Of a DNA stretch of 64,000 nt, positions 51,764 to 60,800 are shown piece after piece; positions within the stretch are counted from its first letter, which is position 1, and every line of letters begins with the position of its first letter. Location: contig CAUQMS010000005.1 of NCBI GenBank assembly GCA_963519305.1, forward strand, positions 186,001-250,000, written 5' to 3'. The stretch is from Ewingella sp963519305 (GTDB lineage Bacteria; Pseudomonadota; Gammaproteobacteria; Enterobacterales; Enterobacteriaceae). The notes under the pieces are model-generated. The model saw nothing but the letters and a program-made list of their open reading frames with translations, ran no database searches and had not been told where the DNA came from. The position numbers were made by a program, and so were the translations under genes.

Positions 51764-53239
51764 TTGAAACCAATTCGTAAATTTTATAAACATAAAATGA
51801 TCTGCCCCGTTATTTTATTGCCTTTGTTTTTTTCCCTTGGTGGATGCGCGCTGGTACACAACGAAAAACCTGCGCTGGCACAAACTGACATCGCGAAATT
51901 ACGTATTGCGCAAATTCCGCAGGCGGCTTTACAGCAATGGCCGGGTTCAAACTGGTGGCACCAATATCAAAATCCCCAATTAAATCAGTTGGTCGAGCAG
52001 GCATTGAAGGATTCACCTTCCGTTGCGGTTGTGCAGCAGCGTATCGTGCTGGCAAAGGCGCAGACCGAAATGGCAAAAGCGCAGGGTGGTGCGCAAATTG
52101 ATTTTGGCGCGGACGTCGAGCGGCAGAAAATGTCCGGAGAAGGGGTCATGGGGCCTTTTGCCGTGGATGATCCGGCTGCGGGGACTACGGGTCCCTGGTA
52201 CACCAACGGGACCTTTGGCTTACAGGGCAGCTATGAACTCGATTTATGGGGAAAAAACCGTGACCAGATTCAGGCCTCATTAGGTGTTTATCAGGCTAAG
52301 CAGGCCGAGCTTGCGCAGACACAGCTGATGGTCTCCTCGGCAGTGACCGAACTGTATTGGGACATCCAGACGGTGATGGCGTTGCAAAACGTTTTGCAAC
52401 AGGTGCAGGAGCAGCAGCAGCGTATTGTTGATACCGACGCAACACTATACAAACAGGGGATCCTCTCCTCACTGGATGATGCCGCGACGAAAATTACGCT
52501 GGCCAAACTGGCGCAGAATATCGATGCCAATAATGGTGAGTTACGCACGCTGCAGGCTACTTTAGGGGCGATGATGGGGCTGAAGCAGTCGTTGCCCTCT
52601 ATCAAGCCCGTGCCTCTGCCTGAAACTACAGGCGCACTGCCTCCGGCTATCAATTATGAACTGCTGGCTCGTCGCCCCGACTTACAGGCCGCCCACTGGT
52701 ACATTGAGGCTTCACTCAGTCAGGTGGACGCCGCAAAGGCCGCATTCTATCCCAGCATTAACCTGATGGGGTTCCTGCAATATGATGCGCTGCACCTGAG
52801 CGATTTGTTCCGCAGTTCGGCGCAGCAGATGGGCGCTATTGCGGGTCTGACTCTGCCGATATTCGACAGCGGCCGGTTAAATGCCAATCTGGATATCGTA
52901 CAGGCGAACAGCAGTCTGACTATCGCTTCGTATAATAAAGCCATTGTGGGTGCCGTGACTGACGTGGTGAAAAGCGCCAGTCAGATTCAGATGCTGGCGC
53001 AACAAAACTTGCATCAGCAAGAGGTCGTCGGGGGGGAACAGCATATTTTGGATCTGACGCAGCAGCGTTTCGCCGCCGGGCTTATCAGTGAGAATCAGGT
53101 ATCAAAGGCCAAACTTCCTCTCTTACAAGAACAGGCGAATTTATTGATTCTGAAAAATAAGGCTATTAATGCCGATATCAGTCTTATTACTTCTCTGGGT
53201 GGCGGATACCGTGCTACGAAAAATGAAAATATTCGTTAA
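51764..53239 (+). CDS. RND-type outer-membrane efflux lipoprotein (NodT family)
   Basis: 491 residues. The signal peptide ends in the lipobox LGGC, and two OEP repeats follow (WWHQYQNPQLNQLVEQAL at about 65 and the ARRPDLQAAHWYIEASLSQV region at about 300), the TolC-like beta-barrel/alpha-barrel plan. It should export substrates across the outer membrane with an adaptor-permease pair; none is adjacent. The start is TTG 51764; ATG 51797 would shorten the basic part of the signal. In E. coli speB and loiP are neighbours, so this is an accessory insertion. Confidence 0.87.
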   Translation: MKPIRKFYKHKMICPVILLPLFFSLGGCALVHNEKPALAQTDIAKLRIAQIPQAALQQWPGSNWWHQYQNPQLNQLVEQALKDSPSVAVVQQRIVLAKAQTEMAKAQGGAQIDFGADVERQKMSGEGVMGPFAVDDPAAGTTGPWYTNGTFGLQGSYELDLWGKNRDQIQASLGVYQAKQAELAQTQLMVSSAVTELYWDIQTVMALQNVLQQVQEQQQRIVDTDATLYKQGILSSLDDAATKITLAKLAQNIDANNGELRTLQATLGAMMGLKQSLPSIKPVPLPETTGALPPAINYELLARRPDLQAAHWYIEASLSQVDAAKAAFYPSINLMGFLQYDALHLSDLFRSSAQQMGAIAGLTLPIFDSGRLNANLDIVQANSSLTIASYNKAIVGAVTDVVKSASQIQMLAQQNLHQQEVVGGEQHILDLTQQRFAAGLISENQVSKAKLPLLQEQANLLILKNKAINADISLITSLGGGYRATKNENIR

Positions 53240-53263
53240 TGTTAATATAAAGTCTTAAGTTAT

Positions 53264-53294
53264 AAAAAAGGCGCGATATATTCGCGCCTTTTTT
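53264..53294. terminator. Bidirectional terminator between efflux gene and loiP
   Basis: AAAAAAGGCGCGA-TATAT-TCGCGCCTTTTTT, between convergent genes. Confidence 0.92.
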
Positions 53295-53318
53295 ATTTCA
53301 CTTTCATTAACGCCTAAA

Positions 53319-54071
53319 TTACTTTCCGGCGGCAATACGTTCGCGAATATGTTTAGCGCGGGCTTCGGAGGACGGGTGATCGTCAAACCAGCCAATGCTG
53401 CTGCCTTTATCCAGCGTGGCCAGTTTCTCGAAGCTGGTGGCCAGACCGGTGGGGTCGATGCCGCGTTTTTTCAGCAGATCGAAGGAGTAGTCATCGGCCT
53501 CAGATTCCTGCTTTTGCGAGAATTGGGCGTTCACATATTTCTCACCAAGATCTGCCAGCTGTGACTGGGACAGAGTGGCGCTGATACCGCCGAGTGAAGA
53601 GGCAGCCGAACGTGCGGCCGTGGCACCGTAGGCGACCTGCATGGCTTTACGGGTATGCCCTAACGCCACGTGGCCCATTTCATGGCCCAGTACGCCTTCG
53701 ACTTCGTTATCGTTCATCATGTCCATCAGCCCGCTATAAACGCGGATACAACCGTTCGCCATCGCCCACGCGTTGACGTCTTTGGTGATATACACCTTAT
53801 AGTTGGCCGGCTGTCCGTTAATGTTGTCGCCGAGGGCTGCGGAGATCTTTTTCAAACGCTGGGCGTATTCGCTGCTGTCCGGAGCAATTTGTGCTTTTTT
53901 GTCCATCTCTTCGCATGACTGCACGCTGAGCGTTTTGACATCGGCATCTGACAGCGTTGCTGCCTGATAAGCTTGTGCACCCGATTGCATCAGGGTATCA
54001 GTATTGAGATTGGCACAGCCGGACAGCAGAGCGGCAATGCTCAGACTTACCAGAGCAGGAGTAAATTTCAT
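53319..54071 (-). CDS. loiP: M48 metalloprotease lipoprotein LoiP
   Basis: 250 residues from ATG 54071, with the lipobox LSGC (Cys19). The zinc motif is HEMGH in GVLGHEMGHVALGH, with the third ligand in ESEADDYSFDLL. It is an outer-membrane-anchored protease that is induced at low osmolarity in E. coli (YggG). It is divergent from tktA across 248 bp. Confidence 0.94.
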   Translation of the reverse strand: MKFTPALVSLSIAALLSGCANLNTDTLMQSGAQAYQAATLSDADVKTLSVQSCEEMDKKAQIAPDSSEYAQRLKKISAALGDNINGQPANYKVYITKDVNAWAMANGCIRVYSGLMDMMNDNEVEGVLGHEMGHVALGHTRKAMQVAYGATAARSAASSLGGISATLSQSQLADLGEKYVNAQFSQKQESEADDYSFDLLKKRGIDPTGLATSFEKLATLDKGSSIGWFDDHPSSEARAKHIRERIAAGK

Positions 54072-54319
54072 CAGTTTCGTTCCCAAAAGTAAAAAGCCAA
54101 AGCAGAGAGAAATGCCGTAAAAAGGCAGTAAACGTAAGGATAGCGTTAAGGTAGGTTTTTTTCGTCTGCCGATCTATAGTTGATATCCTAAAAATTGCAC
54201 TGATTTAAAAGCGAATTTTGTGAACTTCATCACGCGCACTAATAGAGTTTGCCGTTTTAATGCCTAGTCTGAGAAAATGACTTTCTTGACTGCTTTTTTA
54301 ATCCGACCTGGAGTAGAAC

Positions 54320-56314
54320 ATGTCCTCTCGTAAAGAGCTTGCGAACGCTATCCGTGCACTGAGTATGGACGCCGTGCAGAAAGCGAAATCCGGCCACCCT
54401 GGCGCCCCTATGGGCATGGCAGATATTGCCGAAGTCCTGTGGCGTGACTACCTGAACCATAACCCGACGAACCCACACTGGGCTGACCGCGACCGCTTCG
54501 TGCTGTCCAATGGTCATGGTTCAATGCTGATCTACAGCCTGTTACACCTCACGGGTTATGATCTGCCGATGAGCGAACTGGCTAACTTCCGTCAACTGCA
54601 CTCTAAAACCCCAGGCCATCCGGAATACGGCTACACCCCTGGCGTTGAAACCACCACGGGCCCACTGGGTCAGGGCATCGCTAACGCTGTGGGTTTTGCT
54701 ATCGCAGAACGCACGCTGGCTGCGCAGTTCAACCAGCCAGGTCATGACGTGGTCAACCACCACACCTACGCCTTCATGGGCGACGGTTGTATGATGGAAG
54801 GTATCTCCCACGAAGTCTGCTCACTGGCAGGCACCATGAAACTCGGCAAACTGACCGCGTTTTATGATGACAACGGGATCTCCATCGACGGTCATGTAGA
54901 AGGTTGGTTCACCGATGACACCGCAGCACGCTTCGAAGCTTACGGCTGGCACGTTGTGCGCGGCGTGGATGGCCACGATGCCGATTCAATCAAAGCGGCA
55001 ATCGAAGAGTCTCATAAAGTTACCGACAAACCTTCCCTGCTGATGTGCAAAACCGTGATCGGTTTTGGTTCACCAAACAAAGCCGGTTCTCACGATGCGC
55101 ACGGCGCACCTCTGGGCGACGCAGAAGTGGCAGCAACCCGCAAACAGCTGGGTTGGAACTATCCTCCGTTTGAAATTCCACAGGACATCTATGCCCAGTG
55201 GGATGCTAAAGAAGCCGGTAAGGCTAAAGAAGCCGCTTGGGATCAGAAGTTCGCCGCTTATGAAAAAGCGCATCCTGAGCTGGCAAAAGAGTTCAAACGC
55301 CGCGTCAACGGCGAGCTGCCTGCTAACTGGCAAGCGGATGCACAGAAATTCATCGAAGAGCTGCAGGCAAATCCTGCCAACATCGCCAGCCGTAAAGCGT
55401 CACAAAATGCGCTGGAAGCATTCGGTAAAGTGTTGCCAGAATTCCTCGGCGGCTCCGCTGACCTCGCGCCAAGCAACCTGACCATGTGGTCTGGTTCGAA
55501 GTCACTGGGCGATGATTTAGCCGGTAACTATATTCATTACGGCGTGCGCGAATTCGGTATGACCGCGATCACCAACGGTATCGCCCTGCACGGTGGTTTC
55601 TTGCCGTATTCTGCGACCTTCCTGATGTTCGTGGAATATGCCCGTAACGCCGTCCGTATGGCTGCGCTGATGAAAATCCGCAACGTCTTCGTGTATACCC
55701 ATGACTCTATTGGTCTGGGTGAAGATGGCCCGACGCACCAGCCGGTTGAGCAAATGGCCAGCCTGCGCGTTACGCCAAACATGAGCACCTGGCGTCCGGG
55801 TGATCAGGTTGAATCTGCTGTGGCATGGAAATACGCTATCGAGCGTAATGACGGCCCGGTTACCCTGATCTTCTCCCGTCAGAATCTGACCCAGCAGCCG
55901 CGTACTGCCGAGCAACTGGCAAACATCGCGCGCGGTGGTTATGTGCTGAAAGATTGCGCCGGTACGCCGGAAGTGATCCTGATCGCCACCGGTTCTGAAG
56001 TCGGTATCACCGTGGAAGCGGCAGATAAGCTGGCTGCTGCGGGTACGAAAGTACGCGTGGTGTCCATGCCTTCTACCGATGCGTTCGACAAACAGGACGC
56101 GGCATACCGTGAATCTGTATTACCGAAAGCCGTTTCTGCGCGTGTTGCGGTTGAAGCCGGTATCGCTGACTACTGGTACAAATACGTAGGCCTGAATGGT
56201 GCTGTCGTTGGCATGACCAGCTTCGGCGAGTCAGCTCCGGCGGAAGAGCTGTTCAAAGAGTTCGGCTTCACCGTTGAAAATGTGGTGGCGCAAGCTCAGG
56301 CGCTGTTGAAGTAA
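54320..56314 (+). CDS. tktA: Transketolase
   Basis: 664 residues, E. coli TktA length (663). The thiamine diphosphate motif is GDGCMMEGISHEV, with KAKSGHPGAPMGMADI near the N-terminus, then the pyrimidine domain (GVREFGMTAITNGIALHGG in pieces, with the catalytic Glu context FVEYARNAVRMAALM). It moves two-carbon units in the pentose phosphate pathway. Coding bias looks strong, in keeping with high expression. Confidence 0.97.
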   Translation: MSSRKELANAIRALSMDAVQKAKSGHPGAPMGMADIAEVLWRDYLNHNPTNPHWADRDRFVLSNGHGSMLIYSLLHLTGYDLPMSELANFRQLHSKTPGHPEYGYTPGVETTTGPLGQGIANAVGFAIAERTLAAQFNQPGHDVVNHHTYAFMGDGCMMEGISHEVCSLAGTMKLGKLTAFYDDNGISIDGHVEGWFTDDTAARFEAYGWHVVRGVDGHDADSIKAAIEESHKVTDKPSLLMCKTVIGFGSPNKAGSHDAHGAPLGDAEVAATRKQLGWNYPPFEIPQDIYAQWDAKEAGKAKEAAWDQKFAAYEKAHPELAKEFKRRVNGELPANWQADAQKFIEELQANPANIASRKASQNALEAFGKVLPEFLGGSADLAPSNLTMWSGSKSLGDDLAGNYIHYGVREFGMTAITNGIALHGGFLPYSATFLMFVEYARNAVRMAALMKIRNVFVYTHDSIGLGEDGPTHQPVEQMASLRVTPNMSTWRPGDQVESAVAWKYAIERNDGPVTLIFSRQNLTQQPRTAEQLANIARGGYVLKDCAGTPEVILIATGSEVGITVEAADKLAAAGTKVRVVSMPSTDAFDKQDAAYRESVLPKAVSARVAVEAGIADYWYKYVGLNGAVVGMTSFGESAPAEELFKEFGFTVENVVAQAQALLK

Positions 56315-56332
56315 GTTTGACGCTTCACTAGC

Positions 56333-56360
56333 AAAAGGCATCCTTCGGGGTGCCTTTTTT
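56333..56360 (+). terminator. Terminator of tktA
   Basis: AAAAGGCATCC-TTCG-GGGTGCCTTTTTT, with a UUCG loop and a T-run. Confidence 0.9.
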
Positions 56361-56624
56361 ATATCCCCATTTTATGACCTGCCTTCCAGTTTCACCCTAA
56401 ATGACGCAGGTCAAACTGCAAAATCGCCACCTCAGCTACACTCGCCTTGATGAAAACCTGTTTACTGCTGCCAGCCGGATGAAAAAAGGCGGAGGCAAAC
56501 GTGAAGTGGAAGTGTAAAGGCGATAACAGTGTGGTGTTTCTGTTGGTTTTTTCAGCGTTCGATCGCAGAATTGCTATCCAAACCGGCGAATTATTCCTTT
56601 TGCGCACACTTTGGTTTATGCTCA

Positions 56625-56640
56625 GCTGAACCGTTTCAGT
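56625..56640. promoter_or_regulatory. Candidate Cra (FruR) site before epd
   Basis: GCTGAACCGTTTCAGT is a near-perfect palindrome matching the Cra consensus core TGAAnCGnTTCA. Cra is a known regulator of epd-pgk in E. coli. Confidence 0.65.
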
Positions 56641-56811
56641 AGCAAGATAAGTGCTTAACATCGCCACTGGGTTGTTAACGTGACGATATGAGAAGAGAAA
56701 ATTACGTCTCAGGGTGTCAGAAACGTTGTTGAGAATGATTCACCGTTACTGCGCACTGCATTACTATAGGGGTTACTGCCAAAAGGTAACCACCGTGTAA
56801 CAGGGAGAAGT

Positions 56812-57828
56812 ATGCCAATACGTATAGCAATTAATGGCTTTGGTCGCATAGGCCGTAGCGTATTGCGCGCGTTATACGAATCCGGACGTCGGGCGGAGAT
56901 CAGTGTCGTTGCTATCAACGAACTGGCCAGCCCTGAAGGTATGGCACACCTGTTAAAGTATGACTCCAGCCACGGGCGTTTCCCGTGGGACGTGCGTCAG
57001 GAAGGGGACGTGTTGTATGTCGGTGATGACAGCATCCGTTTACTGCATCAGCCAGATGCTTCCCAACTGCCCTGGGGCGAACTCAGTGTTGATGTGGTTC
57101 TCGACTGCACCGGTGTTTATGGCAGCCGCGAAGATGGCGAAACGCAGCTCGCAGCAGGAGCTAAAAAAATCCTGTTCGCGCATCCCGGAGGTCATGACCT
57201 CGACGCCACCGTTGTCTACGGCGTGAACCACGACCTGCTCGAACGCCAGCACCGCATTGTTTCCAACGCTTCCTGCACCACCAATTGCATCATTCCTATT
57301 ATTAAGCTGCTGGACGACGCCTATGGCATCGAATCTGGCACGGTAACGACCATCCATGCGTCGATGAACGACCAGCCGGTGATTGACTCCTACCATGCGG
57401 ATTTACGCCGAACGCGCGCCGCGAGTCAGTCGATTATTCCGGTCGACACCAAACTTGCCGCGGGCATCACGCGCATCATGCCAAAATTCTGCGATCGCTT
57501 TGAAGCCATCTCAGTGCGCGTGCCAACCATCAACGTCACGGCGATAGATTTAAGTGTTTTTGTCGGGGGATGTGTGACGGTAGATGAGGTCAACCAGCTG
57601 CTGCAAAAGGCCGCAAATGGCGCTTTTCGTGGTATTGTTGACTATACCGAACTACCATTAGTCTCGACAGATTTTAACCACGATCCCCACAGTGCCATCG
57701 TTGATGGCACGCAAACGCGGGTAAGTGGACAGCACCTGATTAAGACGCTGGTCTGGTGCGATAACGAGTGGGGTTTTGCCAACAGAATGTTGGATACAAC
57801 ATTGGCAATGTCCGCTAGCGGTTTCTAG
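56812..57828 (+). CDS. epd: Erythrose-4-phosphate dehydrogenase
   Basis: 338 residues, GapA-like. The Rossmann NAD motif is INGFGRIGRSVLR, with the catalytic cysteine in SNASCTTNCIIP. Compared with glyceraldehyde-3-phosphate dehydrogenase it belongs to the Epd branch, which makes 4-phosphoerythronate for pyridoxal phosphate. It has GAGAAG before the ATG. It is followed by pgk after 71 bases and probably cotranscribed. Confidence 0.95.
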   Translation: MPIRIAINGFGRIGRSVLRALYESGRRAEISVVAINELASPEGMAHLLKYDSSHGRFPWDVRQEGDVLYVGDDSIRLLHQPDASQLPWGELSVDVVLDCTGVYGSREDGETQLAAGAKKILFAHPGGHDLDATVVYGVNHDLLERQHRIVSNASCTTNCIIPIIKLLDDAYGIESGTVTTIHASMNDQPVIDSYHADLRRTRAASQSIIPVDTKLAAGITRIMPKFCDRFEAISVRVPTINVTAIDLSVFVGGCVTVDEVNQLLQKAANGAFRGIVDYTELPLVSTDFNHDPHSAIVDGTQTRVSGQHLIKTLVWCDNEWGFANRMLDTTLAMSASGF

Positions 57829-57899
57829 TACGGCACTTCCTGCTCACGGCGGGAATGGCCCTCAAGCAACTTTAAAGAGAATCAACGAGAGGATTCACC

Positions 57900-59063
57900 A
57901 TGTCTGTAATTAAGATGAGCGATCTGGATTTAGCGGGTAAACGCGTACTGATCCGTGCGGACCTTAACGTGCCGGTTAAAGATGGCAAAGTGACATCTGA
58001 TGCACGTATTCGCGCGTCATTGCCAACCATCGAAATTGCCCTGAAACAAGGCGCACGCGTGATGGTTACCTCGCATCTGGGTCGTCCGACTGAAGGCGAG
58101 TACAACGAAGAGTTTTCTCTGCTGCCAGTTGTTAACTACCTGAAAGAGCATCTGAAATCCCCTGTACGTCTGGCTAAAGATTACCTCGACGGCGTTGATG
58201 TTGCTGAGGGCGAACTGGTTGTTCTGGAAAACGTTCGCTTTAACAAAGGCGAAAAGAAAGACGACGAAGCGCTGTCTAAGAAATATGCTGCACTGTGTGA
58301 CATCTACGTGATGGACGCCTTCGGTACCGCGCACCGCGCGCAGGCTTCTACCCACGGCGTAGGTAAATTTGCTCCTATCGCCTGTGCCGGTCCGCTGCTG
58401 TCTGCAGAACTGGAAGCACTGGGCAAAGCGCTGAACAACCCGGCTCGTCCGATGGTTGCTATCGTAGGCGGCTCTAAAGTTTCTACCAAACTGACCGTAC
58501 TGGACTCCCTGTCTAAGATCGCTGATAAGCTGATCGTTGGCGGTGGTATCGCGAACACCTTCGTGGCTGCCCAAGGCAACAACGTCGGTAAATCCCTGTA
58601 CGAAGCAAGCTTGGTTGATGAAGCCAAACGCCTGCTGACTATTTGCGATATCCCTGTTCCGACAGATGTTCGCGTCGCGACTGAGTTCTCTGAGACCGCA
58701 ACGGCGACCGTGAAGTCTGTTAAAGACATCAAAGACGAAGAACAAATTCTCGACATGGGCGACGAGTCTGCTTACCGCCTGGCTGAGATCATCAAAAACG
58801 CGAAAACCATCCTGTGGAATGGCCCGGTTGGCGTGTTCGAGTTCCCTAACTTCCGTAAAGGAACCGAGATTGTGGCGCAAGCCATTGCTGACAGCGAAGG
58901 CTTCTCTATCGCAGGCGGCGGCGACACCCTGGCAGCAATCGACCTGTTCGGTATTGCTGACAAAATTAACTACATCTCTACTGGCGGCGGCGCATTCCTT
59001 GAGTTCGTTGAAGGTAAAGAACTGCCAGCGGTTGTGATGCTGGAAGAGCGTGCTAAGAAGTAA
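57900..59063 (+). CDS. pgk: Phosphoglycerate kinase
   Basis: 387 residues, as in E. coli. RADLNVPVKDGKV is the N-domain signature; VGGSKVSTKLTVLDSL, then GGDTLAAIDLFG and ISTGGGAFLEFVEGK bind nucleotide and phosphate. It catalyses the first ATP-forming step of glycolysis. Confidence 0.97.
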   Translation: MSVIKMSDLDLAGKRVLIRADLNVPVKDGKVTSDARIRASLPTIEIALKQGARVMVTSHLGRPTEGEYNEEFSLLPVVNYLKEHLKSPVRLAKDYLDGVDVAEGELVVLENVRFNKGEKKDDEALSKKYAALCDIYVMDAFGTAHRAQASTHGVGKFAPIACAGPLLSAELEALGKALNNPARPMVAIVGGSKVSTKLTVLDSLSKIADKLIVGGGIANTFVAAQGNNVGKSLYEASLVDEAKRLLTICDIPVPTDVRVATEFSETATATVKSVKDIKDEEQILDMGDESAYRLAEIIKNAKTILWNGPVGVFEFPNFRKGTEIVAQAIADSEGFSIAGGGDTLAAIDLFGIADKINYISTGGGAFLEFVEGKELPAVVMLEERAKK

Positions 59064-59070
59064 TGAACCT

Positions 59071-59097
59071 GACAGGGCAGCATAAAACTGCCCTGTC
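59071..59097 (+). terminator. Hairpin between pgk and fbaA
   Basis: A 10-bp perfect stem, GACAGGGCAG-CATAAAA-CTGCCCTGTC, 8 bases after the pgk stop and followed only by TTCT, so likely a partial terminator or an mRNA-processing site in the epd-pgk-fbaA run. Confidence 0.6.
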
Positions 59098-59191
59098 TTC
59101 TATCTCGCGCGAGGGGCTGCTCAGTGGAACTCAGGCGAAATAGCAAACCGATTCAAATCCATCTACGGCCGACGATACAGGACAAAGAACC

Positions 59192-60271
59192 ATGTCTAAA
59201 ATTTTTGATTTCGTAAAACCAGGCGTCATTACTGGTGATGATGTGCAGAAAGTTTTCGCTATTGCTAAAGAAAACAACTTTGCACTGCCAGCAGTTAACT
59301 GTGTAGGTACCGACTCTATCAACGCCGTTCTTGAAGCAGCTGCGAAAGTCCGTGCACCGGTTATTGTTCAGTTCTCCAACGGCGGCGCTGCGTTCATCGC
59401 GGGTAAAGGCCTGAAGACTACCCAACCGCAAGAAGCGGCAATCCTGGGTGCTATCTCTGGCGCGCATCACGTGCATCAGATGGCTGAACATTACGGCGTG
59501 CCAGTCATTCTGCACACCGACCATTGCGCCAAGAAATTGCTGCCATGGATCGACGGTCTGCTGGACGCGGGCGAAAAACATTTCGCTAAAACCGGTAAGC
59601 CACTGTTCTCTTCACATATGATCGACCTGTCTGAAGAATCTCTGGAAGAAAACATCGAAATTTGCGGCAAGTACTTAGCTCGCATGGCAAAACTCGATAT
59701 GACTCTGGAAATCGAACTGGGTTGCACCGGCGGTGAAGAAGATGGCGTAGACAACAGCCATATGGACGCATCAGCACTGTACACCCAACCACAAGATGTT
59801 GATTACGCTTACGAAAAACTGAACGCAATCAGCCCGCGTTTCACTATCGCTGCATCATTTGGTAACGTGCACGGCGTGTACAAGCCAGGCAACGTTAAAC
59901 TGACTCCAACGATCCTGCGTGATTCTCAGGAATACGTTTGCAAGAAACACAACCTGCCACACAACGCGCTGAACTTCGTGTTCCACGGCGGTTCTGGTTC
60001 TACAGCAGCTGAAATCAAAGAGTCCGTAGGTTACGGTGTTATCAAAATGAACATTGATACCGATACCCAATGGGCTAACTGGGAAGGTATCCTGCACTTC
60101 TACCAGAAAAACGAAGCTTATCTGCAAGGCCAGCTGGGTAACCCGGAAGGCGCAGACAAGCCGAACAAGAAATTCTACGATCCACGCGTATGGTTGCGTG
60201 CTGCCCAGGCGTCCATGGTGACTCGTCTGGAACTGGCATTCAAAGAACTGAACGCAGTAGATCGTCTGTAA
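59192..60271 (+). CDS. fbaA: Class II fructose-bisphosphate aldolase
   Basis: 359 residues, E. coli length. Zinc ligands lie in ILHTDHCAKKL and in FGNVHGVYKPG and FVFHGGSGS; LGCTGGEEDGVDN is the class II signature. It splits fructose 1,6-bisphosphate in glycolysis. In E. coli mscS follows; here an LprI-type gene does. Confidence 0.97.
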   Translation: MSKIFDFVKPGVITGDDVQKVFAIAKENNFALPAVNCVGTDSINAVLEAAAKVRAPVIVQFSNGGAAFIAGKGLKTTQPQEAAILGAISGAHHVHQMAEHYGVPVILHTDHCAKKLLPWIDGLLDAGEKHFAKTGKPLFSSHMIDLSEESLEENIEICGKYLARMAKLDMTLEIELGCTGGEEDGVDNSHMDASALYTQPQDVDYAYEKLNAISPRFTIAASFGNVHGVYKPGNVKLTPTILRDSQEYVCKKHNLPHNALNFVFHGGSGSTAAEIKESVGYGVIKMNIDTDTQWANWEGILHFYQKNEAYLQGQLGNPEGADKPNKKFYDPRVWLRAAQASMVTRLELAFKELNAVDRL

Positions 60272-60317
60272 TTTCCTTCATCTGGCCTCAGGGTCAGATC
60301 GTGGAAATTACCACTTA

Positions 60318-60337
60318 GGGGCTTCGGCCCCTTTTTT
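60318..60337 (+). terminator. Terminator of fbaA
   Basis: GGGGC-TTCG-GCCCC followed by six T. Confidence 0.9.
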
Positions 60338-60386
60338 AATGCCTATAATGCAGGAATGATACCACGCACACTGCGGGAGAAGAGTT

Positions 60387-60773
60387 ATGCGCCTTGCCCT
60401 GATTGCTCTGTTAGCCTTGTCGCCGTTCGTTCATGCCGCTGACGCCGTTGTGGATTGCAAAAACGCCAATACCCAGACGGATATGAACATTTGTGCCAGT
60501 CAGGATTTTAAACGCAGCGATACGTTGCTTAATCAATCTTATAAACAAAAGATGGCGCAGCTTTCGCCTGAGCAGCAAACCCAATTCAAAACAGCGCAGC
60601 GTAACTGGATTGCCTTCCGGGACAGTGACTGCGAATTCCAGTCCTCCGGCGTCAAAGGCGGTTCGGTCTGGCCAATGATTTACTCGGGCTGTTTGCAGCA
60701 AAAAACCGAACAGCGTACCAAAGAAATCAACGCCTTTATGCATTGCGAAGAGGGTGACCTGAGCTGCCCGTGA
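60387..60773 (+). CDS. LprI/DUF1311 family secreted protein
   Basis: 128 residues, with a signal peptide ending FVHA. Mature CKNANTQTDMNICASQDFKRSD with paired cysteines, then the motif AQRNWIAFRDSDCEFQS, is typical of the LprI (lysozyme inhibitor-like) group. Six cysteines are present in the mature part, so disulfides are likely. It is periplasmic, function unproven. Confidence 0.82.
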   Translation: MRLALIALLALSPFVHAADAVVDCKNANTQTDMNICASQDFKRSDTLLNQSYKQKMAQLSPEQQTQFKTAQRNWIAFRDSDCEFQSSGVKGGSVWPMIYSGCLQQKTEQRTKEINAFMHCEEGDLSCP

Positions 60774-60800
60774 TCACTCCATCCAGCCTGAGAAAGCGCA

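Larger units (their letters stand above)
56315..56811. other. Intergenic region between tktA and epd
   Basis: About 500 bases. It holds the tktA terminator, a Cra-like site and the epd promoter region. A 91-codon minus-strand frame (56392-56667) has no recognisable product and I do not call it. Confidence 0.5.

Noticed and set aside
56392..56667. 91-codon minus-strand frame between tktA and epd
   Set aside because: No recognisable product; it covers the Cra-like site and probable epd promoter.
57872..58880. Minus-strand frames opposite pgk (up to 287 codons)
   Set aside because: Antisense shadows in a gene with strong codon bias; the frame lacks any family motif.
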